A stretch of DNA of 64,000 bases from Marinicellulosiphila megalodicopiae (GTDB lineage Bacteria; Pseudomonadota; Gammaproteobacteria; Pseudomonadales; Natronospirillaceae): positions 3,472,001-3,536,000 of the forward strand of contig NZ_AP023087.1 in the NCBI RefSeq assembly GCF_045862395.1, read 5' to 3'. Positions 17,443 to 26,171 of this stretch are shown piece after piece (the stretch's first letter is position 1; every line of letters starts with the position of its first letter). The notes under the pieces are model-generated. The model was given only the letters and a program-made list of their open reading frames with translations, was not told the DNA's origin and did not search any database. The translations under genes were made by a program, and so were the position numbers.

Positions 17443-18321
17443 ATGGATATTAAAACGTTAAAACTCTATTTGAATTTGTGTCAAACTTTACACTTTGGCC
17501 GCTCCAGTGAAATAATGCATGTCAGCCCTTCAACGTTAAGCAGAAGCATTTCTAGATTAGAATTAGAGCTTAACGTTAAACTGTTTGAACGTGACAACCG
17601 CAGCGTGAAAATTACTTCTGCTGGCGAACAAACCAAAATTGTGATTTTGGAAATGGTAGAACAATGGACCACACTACAACACAAACTAGACAATCAATAT
17701 TCTAACTTAAAGGGGCAATTAAATATTTACTGTTCGGTGACAGCCTCTTATAGCATTATGCTGGATTTGTTAACTCGCTTTAGAACGTTATATCCTAATA
17801 TTGAAGTAAATTTACAAACAGGCGATGCCGCATTAGCTTTGGATAAATTAAATGAATCTCAAGCAGATATCGCCGTTGCACCCAAACCAGATAAATTTGA
17901 TTCTAATTTATCCTTTACGCATATCACCACGACGCCACTTGTTTTTATTCGCCCAACGATGGAATCACAAGTTAGAAAACTTTCTTTACAACAACAAATT
18001 GACTGGCAAGAATTACCTTTAATTATGTCTCAAAAAGGGTTGGCAAAAGAACGATTACAAAAATGGTATGAGCATAAAACTATTAAACCGAAAGTTTATG
18101 CAAAGGTGGCCGGACATGAAGCAATTGTGAGTATGGTTGGACTTGGCCTAGGGGTGGGAGTCGTGCCTGCTATTGTACTTGAACATTCTCCAATGAAAGA
18201 AAAAATTGAAATTTTTAATGCGGAACCAAAATTAAAAGATTACGAAGTGGGATTATGCTGTTTAAAGCGAAAACAATCTGACCCGCTGATTCAGGCGTTT
18301 TTAAGCACTTGTGATCCTTAG
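17443..18321 (+). CDS. ilvY: LysR-type regulator IlvY
   Basis: IlvY activates ilvC in response to its substrates. The 292-residue product matches E. coli IlvY along its length: a helix-turn-helix in HFGRSSEIMHVSPSTLSRSI, LFERDNRSVKIT, the effector-domain start QLNIYCSVTASYS, TGDAALAL, and the hallmark GHEAIVSMVGLGLGVGVVP. In enterics ilvY and ilvC are adjacent and divergent. Here the orientation is kept but the genes are about 7 kb apart, with a barrel gene immediately upstream of ilvY. It converges with the response-regulator gene that follows; only 9 bases separate the stops. Confidence 0.92.
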   Translation: MDIKTLKLYLNLCQTLHFGRSSEIMHVSPSTLSRSISRLELELNVKLFERDNRSVKITSAGEQTKIVILEMVEQWTTLQHKLDNQYSNLKGQLNIYCSVTASYSIMLDLLTRFRTLYPNIEVNLQTGDAALALDKLNESQADIAVAPKPDKFDSNLSFTHITTTPLVFIRPTMESQVRKLSLQQQIDWQELPLIMSQKGLAKERLQKWYEHKTIKPKVYAKVAGHEAIVSMVGLGLGVGVVPAIVLEHSPMKEKIEIFNAEPKLKDYEVGLCCLKRKQSDPLIQAFLSTCDP

Positions 18322-18330
18322 TTCAAAAAT

Positions 18331-19575
18331 TTAAGATCCACCTCTTACTTGATTTCGACCTTCTTCTATTGCAATATGCATTCGGCTAATCGCAATTTCT
18401 AATTGCCCTTCAAACCCTTGTGCGCTATCACTGCTGACTCCCGCGCTAAATTGTACAAACACTTCATGCCCTTCCATTTCAAAAACCACTTCATTCATTT
18501 GCTCTAAAAACGTTTCCATTAATGTCATGGCCTGATTGTGATTAATTCCTGCTAATAACAAACCAAAAGTATCATCTGAGATGCGCGTGCAAACAAATTT
18601 CTTAAATCGAACCGCCAAACCCTGTGCAAAACTTTTTACAATATGATGATAATTTTCTTCACCAAATCGATCTTCAATATCCAATAAATGGTCAAGCTTT
18701 AAATACACCATAGATAAATGAGATTGCTGTTTGTTAGCATGACTAACTAATGATTTTCCTTGCTCAATAAAATAATTTTCATTATATAAATGGGTTAAAT
18801 GATCATGATAGGCCATTTCTTTTAGTTGTTTCCACATATACATGGATTCTGTATTAGCTAAAATACGGCAATTAAATTCTTCAGGGATAAATGGTTTACC
18901 TAAAAAATCATTTGCACCTTGCTTAATAAATTTTGCCGAAATATTTTTTTCTTCAGCACCAGATAAACCAATAATCATTAAATCATTTTTTTCATATTTA
19001 TTTCGTATTTGTTTAACTAACTCAAATCCATCGACATTTGGCATGTAATAGTCAGTTATCATTAAATTAATATCCGAATTCTTCGCAAGAATATCCAATG
19101 CTTGTTGCCCATCTTCAGCTTCAAAAACATTAAATAATAACCGGGATAATAATTTTTGCATATGATGTCTAGCTGGCTTTGAATCGTCAACAACCATCAC
19201 ATTAATGCTTTGATTAAGCTGTAATTGGTTAATTAATTTCAATGCAAACTGATAAGAATATTTTCCATCCTTAACCACATAATCCACCACCCCCATATCA
19301 AATAACGCTTTGCGTCGTTCTTCATCTACAGAACCTGTTAAAACGACTACAGGGAGGTGCTTTTCTAAACAATACTGAACGACTTCTCCATTTGGCGCAT
19401 CAGGTAAATTCAAGTCCACGATGGCTGCAAAATAATCGTCTTTGTTTTCTAATAAAACTTTTGTTTCAGAAAAACTCTGAGCAAAAATATAGGGCAATTG
19501 CAGCACTTGCTTTGCTAAGTGACGTATTATTTTAATAATGATTGGGCTGTCTTCAATTATGAGTATTTTTTTCAT
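18331..19575 (-). CDS. Double-receiver response regulator with degenerate GGDEF domain
   Basis: The 414-residue protein has two receiver domains, with phospho-acceptor candidates in AAIVDLNLPDAPNG and NLMITDYYMPNVDGF, followed by a GGDEF-type domain starting at AYHDHLTHLYNENYF. The signature that should read RxGGDEF is RISDDTFGLLL, so both glycines and the acidic triad are lost and cyclic-di-GMP synthesis is unlikely. No partner kinase is adjacent; the hybrid kinase at 10667 is in the same window but not linked. It may act as a phosphorylation-gated scaffold or nucleotide sensor. Confidence 0.85.
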   Translation of the reverse strand: MKKILIIEDSPIIIKIIRHLAKQVLQLPYIFAQSFSETKVLLENKDDYFAAIVDLNLPDAPNGEVVQYCLEKHLPVVVLTGSVDEERRKALFDMGVVDYVVKDGKYSYQFALKLINQLQLNQSINVMVVDDSKPARHHMQKLLSRLLFNVFEAEDGQQALDILAKNSDINLMITDYYMPNVDGFELVKQIRNKYEKNDLMIIGLSGAEEKNISAKFIKQGANDFLGKPFIPEEFNCRILANTESMYMWKQLKEMAYHDHLTHLYNENYFIEQGKSLVSHANKQQSHLSMVYLKLDHLLDIEDRFGEENYHHIVKSFAQGLAVRFKKFVCTRISDDTFGLLLAGINHNQAMTLMETFLEQMNEVVFEMEGHEVFVQFSAGVSSDSAQGFEGQLEIAISRMHIAIEEGRNQVRGGS

Positions 19576-19613
19576 ATTTTTTGAATAAATTTAACTATTT
19601 ATCCAAGTGTAGA

Positions 19614-20270
19614 CTACCTAAAAAGAATGAACAGGCTATATCCTGCAAAGCATAAAAGTATTATTCCGTTAAACTTCATTAGATATTGATTACTTAACCA
19701 CGTTCGTAAAACATCTGAGAACATCACACTCATCCATAGAGTTATACAGGTGCCAAAACTAAAACCTGCCATTAATAACAGACTTGCTTTCAAATCCGCT
19801 AAATTCACACTATAAGGAATCACAGAATATAGTAAACCACAGGGAATACATCCCCAGACAATACCTGCAAGATACTGCTTAAAACCTTGATTGGCACGTA
19901 ATAGCATTTGTGCCATTGAAGAAATTCTGCGCCAAAATGGCAACGCTAATTTTTCTAAAGTTTGAGTAAATATTTTTACATTTAAAAAATGCAATCCGAG
20001 CATAATTAAAAACAATGCAGCAATGGTGCGAGAAATCACAACAAACTTAGACGTTAAAGGAAAAAATGCAGCGCTCACTAAAAGCGTCAAAATAAAATAA
20101 GTAGTCACTCTACCAAATTGATAACGCCACAATTTTCCCCAGTTAATCCCCTGCTTAGTTTGAACATTAAGACCTTGAATTAATCCTCCGCACATACCAA
20201 TACAATGTCCGGCCGCTGCAAAGGCTAATAAAAATCCGGTAATTATATGAGGCCAATAATTATTGAGCAT
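19614..20270 (-). CDS. TauE/SafE-like membrane protein linked to ccoS
   Basis: The 218 residues form about six membrane helices. HCIGMCGG near residue 22 and GIVWGCIPCGLLYS near 137 are paired cysteine-glycine motifs typical of the small COG2836 group, which is often found beside cbb3 oxidase assembly genes and annotated as a sulfite-exporter-family protein. It overlaps ccoS by 11 bases, so translation is coupled. By context it probably assists metal or thiol handling in cytochrome cbb3 biogenesis. That role is inferred from gene neighbourhood, not from residues. Confidence 0.75.
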   Translation of the reverse strand: MLNNYWPHIITGFLLAFAAAGHCIGMCGGLIQGLNVQTKQGINWGKLWRYQFGRVTTYFILTLLVSAAFFPLTSKFVVISRTIAALFLIMLGLHFLNVKIFTQTLEKLALPFWRRISSMAQMLLRANQGFKQYLAGIVWGCIPCGLLYSVIPYSVNLADLKASLLLMAGFSFGTCITLWMSVMFSDVLRTWLSNQYLMKFNGIILLCFAGYSLFILFR

Positions 20271-20478
20271 CCGTTTGCTCTGTTTTAGTTGGTTTGTCTT
20301 TTTTGATCCGCACTTCAGGTGGCATCATTTTTTCATCTTCTTCATTATCAAACAAAATTCGATGAGCTTGTGAATCCAAGTCATCATACTGGCCGCTTTT
20401 AACAGTCCAATAAAACAGCCCAACTGCTACAGTTAAAAGCCCTAACGTCACAGGAATCAATAAATACAGAATATCCAA
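20260..20478 (-). CDS. ccoS: cbb3-type cytochrome c oxidase assembly protein CcoS
   Basis: CcoS is a small membrane protein needed for insertion of heme and copper into the cbb3 oxidase. The product has one N-terminal helix (ILYLLIPVTLGLLTVAVGLF) followed by the family signature WTVKSGQYDDLDSQAHRILFD. I place the start at the TTG at 20476-20478, giving 72 residues beginning MDILYLLIP. It has GAGG five bases upstream and matches the usual family start, whereas a GTG at 20502 would add eight unlikely residues. The catalytic cco genes are not in this window. Confidence 0.9.
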   Translation of the reverse strand: MDILYLLIPVTLGLLTVAVGLFYWTVKSGQYDDLDSQAHRILFDNEEDEKMMPPEVRIKKDKPTKTEQTDAQ

Positions 20479-20656
20479 AATAACCTCATTTAAAACATAC
20501 ACCAGAAAATTGGCTGCAAGCAGTTTAATGGATAATACATCGAAAAACCAATTTCACGACGGTGAGTTCAAACTAAAAAATCAATATAAATAGCGTAATT
20601 GACCTGCGAAGACTTCTCAAAACCTAACAATTTTTAAATATTTTAAAAAATACTGA

Positions 20657-20695
20657 TTGACTACTGGTTAACACTGGTTAAGAATACAGTATATG
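20657..20695 (+). promoter_or_regulatory. Promoter overlapped by a LexA (SOS) box
   Basis: CTGGTTAAGAATACAG at 20674-20689 fits the gammaproteobacterial LexA consensus CTGT-N8-ACAG with one mismatch, and the flanks extend it to ACTG...CAGTA. A -35-like TTGACT lies at 20657, and ACTGGTTAA is repeated at 20663 and 20673. The box overlaps the likely promoter, as in repressed SOS genes. Confidence 0.6.
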
Positions 20696-20720
20696 TACAA
20701 ATAACAATCAGGGTGAATCT

Positions 20721-21224
20721 ATGATTTCTTTAAATAATGCTCGTAACTTTTCAAATTATGCCTATCAAAAAGCCACTCATGGCTTATGGTCTAAAGAAGC
20801 AGAGCAAACTGATGAATTGTCTACAGAACAAGAAAACACCGAGCAGGTTGATGAAATCACCCCAGAACAACTTGCTTTATTGTCCACTCAGGCTCATGCA
20901 TGGATGGTCATTATTTCAGATAGCAAATTAAGCAAAAAGGCGCTTTTACATTATGGTATTGATATTAACAAAATTATGAATATCACCCGCAAACAGCTTA
21001 CAGCACAACGCATACAACTATTAAGTAAACAAAATATTTCCTTTGTAATAATGGTGCAAAAAAATACACAGCCCACATTACCAGAACCCTTTTACACTCA
21101 ATTAACTTATAGATGTGAAGAGCAAAACCTAAGATTATTATCACTGACTCAATCTACAAAACCTAAAGAGTGGGTGCCTGAGCAGTTGGTAATAGGTTTA
21201 GAGTTTGAAACTGTTGTAGCTTAA
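20721..21224 (+). CDS. SulA-like cell-division inhibitor (SOS response)
   Basis: SulA blocks FtsZ polymerisation after DNA damage. Identity here is modest: the 167-residue length is close to E. coli SulA (169), and the core AWMVIISDSKLSKKALLHYGIDINKIMNI follows the SulA pattern of a strand ending in W, then a helix and a GL/GI turn. The N-terminal 55 residues are acidic and variable. The strongest support is the LexA box directly upstream. AGGGTGAATCT before the ATG is a reasonable ribosome site. The weak sequence match leaves open that it is another SOS-induced protein of this superfamily. Confidence 0.6.
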   Translation: MISLNNARNFSNYAYQKATHGLWSKEAEQTDELSTEQENTEQVDEITPEQLALLSTQAHAWMVIISDSKLSKKALLHYGIDINKIMNITRKQLTAQRIQLLSKQNISFVIMVQKNTQPTLPEPFYTQLTYRCEEQNLRLLSLTQSTKPKEWVPEQLVIGLEFETVVA

Positions 21225-21243
21225 TCTTTGATTCAAATAAAAA

Positions 21244-21268
21244 GATGGAGGGTTTCCCCTCCCCATTT
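21244..21268. terminator. Probable shared terminator between the sulA-like gene and the glycosyltransferase gene
   Basis: GGAGGG at 21247-21252 pairs with CCCTCC at 21257-21262 in a short GC-rich hairpin between two convergent stops, with a T-rich stretch on the plus side. Confidence 0.5.
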
Positions 21269-23213
21269 AATTTAAAACTAAATGCCCTAATGAGTACTTC
21301 CCATCCCCATCAATCGGTATAATTTCAATAGATTTAACCATCGTATTATGTGGAATCTTGACACTATGATTGACCACACCACCACCATTTACTAAATGTG
21401 AAGATACAGGTATAACTTTAATTAGACGACCATTAATATACACTTGATATCTATCATTATTATCTAAAGTCATCTTTAATGTTGAATAAGGTTGAGCAGT
21501 TTTAAAGTTCACTTTCAAACTTTTATATATAATAATATGACCCTCTCTATCCCAAGCGGCCCCATTATTTACTCTATTATGATCGATTTCATCATAATCC
21601 ATTTCTTGTGGGATATTAGAAACCTCCAATTGAATTTCAGGGTTCTTATATTTATTATCGTCAAACACATAGGGCTTAGAAATATTCAGCCTATAAATTG
21701 CTTTAAATCTTTCAATAGTAAATAAATCACCAGACACTGCCAAGCTAACATCGTCCAACATAGGTTGTAATTGAGTGTCCTCTATAGGCGTTCCATTAAT
21801 CAAAAACTCACCATAGTTTGTAGGTATCTTTCTAGCATGATGACCTATTCGCCAATATTTTTCTTGAATTGCTGGCAATCTAGCAAGAAAAGCATCACTT
21901 AACGCACATGTATCAATTAAATATACACCAGAATTAACTAATCCTGTATAACCTAAAAACCCACAAATTGATTGATACTCAACAGGTTTTGATTCTGTTT
22001 GTAGAACAACTTCAGGCCATTTTTTAAATGGTGAGTCCAAACCGAACATCAAATAATAATATCCTCTTTCATCCGCTACACCTTTAAAAAATGACTTGTC
22101 AGAATAGGTTTCATCATTTGTTAATGGCGATATAAAAAATGTAAATACAAAAGTAACTAAGGTTGCAGACAATATGCTATTACTAATTTTAGAGCTAAAC
22201 ATTTTAATACAAATTAAAATATTAAAAACCGAAATAAAAATAAGAATTGAAAAAAAGCGACTTAACATAAAATCGCCTCCTGATTTAAGAATATATAAAC
22301 AATACAATATAATTCCGATTGCTAACGATCGAGTTATCCCCGAACGATTTAACAAACCTACAATTACTCCTAATGCAATAAAAAACAATGTTATTGGGTC
22401 TTTTTTATAAGTTGCCTCAAAATAATTAAAACCACGTTCAATATATTCAGCAGTAGGATAAGCCGCTCCTAATTTTGCATAAAAAGTATTAGGAAGTGGC
22501 GCACCAAAATAAATTGTAGAAAAAACAAACCAACTCAAAATTATAAGGATTCCGACAGTTGCTGATTTCAAACTTATTAAAAATCTGTTTTTTATAAAAA
22601 CTAAATATATCGTGAACGGTAGCAATAACACAGCAAAATCAAATCGATTCAAAAAAGCCAAAGCCAATAAAACAAATATAAACTTTAATCTAGTAGGTGA
22701 AGAAGCTTGTTCATCCTTATTAATGAGATAAATAATCAATCCAATTAAGAAAAAAGAGAGCGGGTTTTCTAAACCAGATGTCATATAGTCTGTAAATGAC
22801 CGACTAAATACTAATGATAAAATGACAATAATAGACGCACTGTATTTTAATTTATTTTCAACCGAGTCACTGGCATAACGCAACAAAATAATGATCGACA
22901 TCAAAGACAACAAAATCGAAACTACTATATTTGTGTAAAATAGCTCTCGTGTTGCAAATGTAATTAAAGATAAAAGTAAAACCCATGAAGGGTGTGTAAA
23001 TGCTTGAACGCGTTGATCATAATTATAGGTAAACCCTTCAAAATGAACGACATTCCATATTTGTCGCATGGAAATAAACATATCATCTCCAAGCCATGCA
23101 GTATGATATGTGACCCATCCAAATAAAGATAAAACCAATAAACTAATAATGACTACGCTATATTTTAAGATTAATGTGATCAAAAGATCCATATTTCGTT
23201 TCGTGAACTGCAC
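21267..23213 (-). CDS. Polytopic GT-C type glycosyltransferase-like membrane protein
   Basis: The 648 residues include a first helix at about 14-36, then an acidic lumenal motif LGDDMFISMRQIWN, and roughly nine to ten further helices up to about 370. A soluble periplasmic C-terminal part of some 270 residues follows, ending in a beta-rich region. The DD motif after the first helix, with FISxR and then THPSWVLLL, is what GT-C enzymes such as arabinofuranosyltransferase-like proteins show. It would use a lipid-linked sugar to modify a surface glycan. The start is the GTG at 23211-23213, with AGGAAGAG just upstream. The heptamer repeat array lies 110-144 bases upstream. Confidence 0.65.
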   Translation of the reverse strand: MQFTKRNMDLLITLILKYSVVIISLLVLSLFGWVTYHTAWLGDDMFISMRQIWNVVHFEGFTYNYDQRVQAFTHPSWVLLLSLITFATRELFYTNIVVSILLSLMSIIILLRYASDSVENKLKYSASIIVILSLVFSRSFTDYMTSGLENPLSFFLIGLIIYLINKDEQASSPTRLKFIFVLLALAFLNRFDFAVLLLPFTIYLVFIKNRFLISLKSATVGILIILSWFVFSTIYFGAPLPNTFYAKLGAAYPTAEYIERGFNYFEATYKKDPITLFFIALGVIVGLLNRSGITRSLAIGIILYCLYILKSGGDFMLSRFFSILIFISVFNILICIKMFSSKISNSILSATLVTFVFTFFISPLTNDETYSDKSFFKGVADERGYYYLMFGLDSPFKKWPEVVLQTESKPVEYQSICGFLGYTGLVNSGVYLIDTCALSDAFLARLPAIQEKYWRIGHHARKIPTNYGEFLINGTPIEDTQLQPMLDDVSLAVSGDLFTIERFKAIYRLNISKPYVFDDNKYKNPEIQLEVSNIPQEMDYDEIDHNRVNNGAAWDREGHIIIYKSLKVNFKTAQPYSTLKMTLDNNDRYQVYINGRLIKVIPVSSHLVNGGGVVNHSVKIPHNTMVKSIEIIPIDGDGKYSLGHLVLN

Positions 23214-23322
23214 TAGTCTCTTCCTATAAAAAGTCGCAATGATACTGATTGCGCTTCGAAATACAAATTAACTTTTAAATATAACTATTTATTCAACACA
23301 TTTTAGTAATGGTAAAACTCTC

Positions 23323-23357
23323 TAAGGGTTAAGGGTTAAGGGTTAAGGGTTAAGGGT
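23323..23357. repeat. Five tandem copies of the heptamer TAAGGGT
   Basis: Five perfect head-to-tail copies fill 23323-23357 and touch the cyclase stop codon. The array lies between the cyclase stop and the start of the glycosyltransferase gene, both on the minus strand. Repeats of this type change copy number by slippage. Confidence 0.9.
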
Positions 23358-24766
23358 TATATTTTACGTTCAATGATCGACTGTGCACTTTTTAATGCAT
23401 TGAGTAATTTAACTTTTTCCTGTTTGTCTAAATTATTAGCATCAACTTGCAATGAAAATCCATTATATTCAAATTCTGAGAAACTATTGGCGGCCCCTAC
23501 TTCATGTCGATAATCCACCACTTTATAAACGTTTATTGGGTTAGAAAATCCTTTAATTTGTATTGCCCCAACATCCTCACATAAAACTGTATTCTTGATT
23601 AAAGCATAGGTTTCATGAGCGATATAAATTTCCCCAGATCCTGCTAAGGACTCTAACCTGCTGGCTAAATTCACTTGCTTACCCACAATGGTGTAATCCA
23701 TACGGGAATCGGTACCAAAATTACCGACCGTGCAAAATCCGGTATTAATCCCCATTCTAATTTCAAGCGGGGTTTCAATCCCTTGTGCACGCCAACGGTT
23801 TCGCAACACTTTCATGTGTTTACGCATTTCAATTGCCATCCAAACTGCGGCACTTGCATCATTAGTCACGCCATTTGATTCTGGATCACCAAAAAATATC
23901 ATGACAGCATCACCAATGAATTTATCAATAGTACCGCCATATTTTTGCGCGATTTGCGCCATGTCACTTAAATAATTATTTAATAACGCGGTTAATTCTT
24001 CGGACTCTAATCGATCTGAGATATCTGTAAACCCTTTAATGTCCGAGAAGAAAATAGTCAGTTTTTTTCGCTGTGTTTCTAATTTAGCTTCTGATCCATC
24101 AAAAATATTTTGCCAAACTTGAGTGGGTAAATACTTAGCAAGTCGATTAGAAACGTCTTTATATTTATCTTTTTGGATATGCATTTCTTTGCGGGTTTGC
24201 TCTAAAGAAACACTGGTGCGCTGATTAATAAATGTTAAGATCGTGACATAAATCCCCACTCCTAACGCACACACAACATTGACAAAATCCGGTGCATGCT
24301 CAATATACGTCATATCAAAGCTACCATGAATGAGCATCACACCTAACACCAAAAAAAATAAACTCGCCAAATAATGCACAATACTACCAAGCAAAACAAA
24401 GCAGGCATTTGCCATTATAAATAACAGCAAAGTAATCATTGGAGTAGCTTGTAATAAGATTACCGTACAGCCAATAACAAAGGCATCAATCCAAACTAGC
24501 CCTACGGATACTTTATGTTTCCATTGTGCTTTAGCAAGCCATGCCACGCCATTTGCAAACAATGGGTAACTCACAGCAAACACAATAGTCCAAGCAAAAT
24601 GCTTATCAAGCATATTTGTATAAACAGCAGATAATATCGTGGCGCACAGCGTCAAATAAATAAAAGCACGAGTTCTATCTTGACTCGTATGAGGCATGAA
24701 CAACGAATCTTGATTAAACAGCTGAGTACTTTCTGAATGTAATAATTGAGATTTTTTTTGCCGCAC
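23357..24766 (-). CDS. Membrane-bound class III adenylate/guanylate cyclase
   Basis: Class III cyclases make cAMP or cGMP. The N-terminal half carries about six membrane helices (roughly 30-190), a linker with KYLPTQVWQNIFDG, and the catalytic domain from about 235: KKLTIFFSDIKGFTDISD with the first metal Asp, GGTIDKFIGDAVMIFFG with the second, then RMGINTGFCTVGNFGTDSRMDYTIVG and QVNLASRLE. All metal, base and transition-state positions look intact. I place the start at the GTG at 24764-24766, with AAGG six bases upstream; a TTG at 24772 abuts that element. The architecture resembles Pseudomonas CyaB-like membrane cyclases. A perfect CRP-type palindrome occurs in the T6SS locus at 33724. Confidence 0.92.
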   Translation of the reverse strand: MRQKKSQLLHSESTQLFNQDSLFMPHTSQDRTRAFIYLTLCATILSAVYTNMLDKHFAWTIVFAVSYPLFANGVAWLAKAQWKHKVSVGLVWIDAFVIGCTVILLQATPMITLLLFIMANACFVLLGSIVHYLASLFFLVLGVMLIHGSFDMTYIEHAPDFVNVVCALGVGIYVTILTFINQRTSVSLEQTRKEMHIQKDKYKDVSNRLAKYLPTQVWQNIFDGSEAKLETQRKKLTIFFSDIKGFTDISDRLESEELTALLNNYLSDMAQIAQKYGGTIDKFIGDAVMIFFGDPESNGVTNDASAAVWMAIEMRKHMKVLRNRWRAQGIETPLEIRMGINTGFCTVGNFGTDSRMDYTIVGKQVNLASRLESLAGSGEIYIAHETYALIKNTVLCEDVGAIQIKGFSNPINVYKVVDYRHEVGAANSFSEFEYNGFSLQVDANNLDKQEKVKLLNALKSAQSIIERKI

Positions 24767-24811
24767 AGTCAACCTTATAGTGAGATAGAGTCCTCAAATT
24801 GGAAACTAATA

Positions 24812-24820
24812 TGATATAAT
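24812..24820 (+). promoter_or_regulatory. Extended -10 promoter for the nitroreductase gene
   Basis: TGATATAAT is a consensus extended -10 with no good -35, 31 bases before the gene start. Confidence 0.5.
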
Positions 24821-24850
24821 ACGCCCATTTTAAATTTGAGTGTTTAAATA

Positions 24851-25414
24851 ATGTCTATTAAGCAAGCTAATTTTGCTGCAGAGCGAATTTCCAACCCATT
24901 TTTACAATCGCCTGCCCCAAGTCATACTGATATTGAATACCTGATGCAAGCAGCCATCCGCGCACCTGACCATGGTAATTTAACCCCGTTTCGCTTCATT
25001 GTTGTATCGCAACATCAGCTTGATCAATTAGGTCAAATGTTTCTAGTATCCAGTCAAGCACAGGGTGATATCCCTGAAATACAAGCAGACAAATTATTAA
25101 AAATGCCCCACCGTGCTCCTATGGTAATTATCAGTATTGCAACCTTGGTTGAGCATCCAAAAGTACCAAAAAACGAACAACTTATTACAGCAGGGCTTGC
25201 AGTTCATCAACTATGTTCAGCCGCAAAAGAAATCGGCTTTGATAGTATGTGGCGCACTGGAAACCTAGCTACTAATAAAAAACTTTGTTCATTATTAAAC
25301 TTAGCTCAAAACGAAGAAATTACAGGCTTTATTTACATTGGCACCGCATATAAAACCAAACCAAACCCAACAAAACAAACCGTTTCCCACATTTTTAAAC
25401 ATTTTGGAGAGTAA
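24851..25414 (+). CDS. Nitroreductase family protein (YdjA-like)
   Basis: The 187-residue flavoprotein matches the small YdjA-type nitroreductases: MRAPDH-like AAIRAPDHGNLTPFRFIVV near residue 37, RAPMVIISIA, then VPKNEQLITAGLAVHQL and FDSMWRTGN at positions of the FMN and dimer contacts. These enzymes bind FMN and use NAD(P)H to reduce nitro or quinone compounds; the physiological substrate is unknown. The barrel protein gene starts one base after its stop, so the two form an operon. Confidence 0.85.
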   Translation: MSIKQANFAAERISNPFLQSPAPSHTDIEYLMQAAIRAPDHGNLTPFRFIVVSQHQLDQLGQMFLVSSQAQGDIPEIQADKLLKMPHRAPMVIISIATLVEHPKVPKNEQLITAGLAVHQLCSAAKEIGFDSMWRTGNLATNKKLCSLLNLAQNEEITGFIYIGTAYKTKPNPTKQTVSHIFKHFGE

Positions 25415-25415
25415 T

Positions 25416-26114
25416 ATGATTAACAAAATCTTCCCTTTTAGTATTCTTTTAGCTTTATTGACAAGCTCTTATGCCCAAGCAGAATCCACAGCAGCACAAT
25501 CAGCAAAACCCCTTACACCTGATAACATGAACCACTTATTTTATACCCCCACCACCCGTGTAAATGATAAAGATGAAATCACCATTTCATTTCATGAAGC
25601 AGCTTATGGCTTAGGTAATAAAGTCCAAGTACAATTTTCATTATTTGATAATGTGGGTCGTTCAAACTTTGGCATTAAATACCAACTTGCCGACTCATTT
25701 GTATTAGGTGCAGGACTAGGTGCCACCTTTGCCTCGCTTCCAAACGGAAATCACGGATTACACTCAAATGATAAACGCATCGCCTTATACTTAACCAAAC
25801 AAGTAGCAAACACAAAAAGTACTGACGTTTATTTTACAGGACACACACAAATTGGTGACGTCGCTTCATTTGGATTAGATTTAGGAATTAATATCAAACA
25901 AGCACCTAATTTTAATATCATATTAGAGGCAGGCACATCTTATGATACTAACAGCGAAAACCTATACATGAATGCGGATGGCGGATTACGTATTTTCCCT
26001 GAAACCATTCCTAACACATATTTTGATTTTGGCTTAGATTATAGCGATTTCAACTTCACGCTGAATGGCGAAAAGAATATTAAAATTTATTTAGATGCGG
26101 GTTATCATTTTTAA
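25416..26114 (+). CDS. Predicted outer-membrane beta-barrel protein
   Basis: The 232-residue product begins with a signal peptide (MINKIFPFSILLALLTSSYAQA) and continues with about eight amphipathic strands ending in LDAGYHF, with the aromatic C-terminal residue typical of outer-membrane barrels. GGAGAG seven bases before the ATG at 25416 fixes the start; an open frame from 25338 would overlap the nitroreductase. No family was recognised. A strong terminator follows directly. Confidence 0.65.
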   Translation: MINKIFPFSILLALLTSSYAQAESTAAQSAKPLTPDNMNHLFYTPTTRVNDKDEITISFHEAAYGLGNKVQVQFSLFDNVGRSNFGIKYQLADSFVLGAGLGATFASLPNGNHGLHSNDKRIALYLTKQVANTKSTDVYFTGHTQIGDVASFGLDLGINIKQAPNFNIILEAGTSYDTNSENLYMNADGGLRIFPETIPNTYFDFGLDYSDFNFTLNGEKNIKIYLDAGYHF

Positions 26115-26131
26115 GTTTTAGTGACTTGCAT

Positions 26132-26171
26132 AAAAAAACCGCCTTTAGTTTGTTCTATTGGCGGTTTTTTT
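26132..26171. terminator. Strong bidirectional intrinsic terminator
   Basis: AAAAAAACCGCC at 26132-26143 pairs with GGCGGTTTTTTT at 26160-26171, giving T runs in both directions. It closes the nitroreductase-barrel operon. Confidence 0.85.

Noticed and set aside
23323..23357. CRISPR-like array or chromosome-end telomere
   Set aside because: The repeat is only 7 bp with no spacers, and it sits inside a normal gene context; it is a simple tandem repeat.
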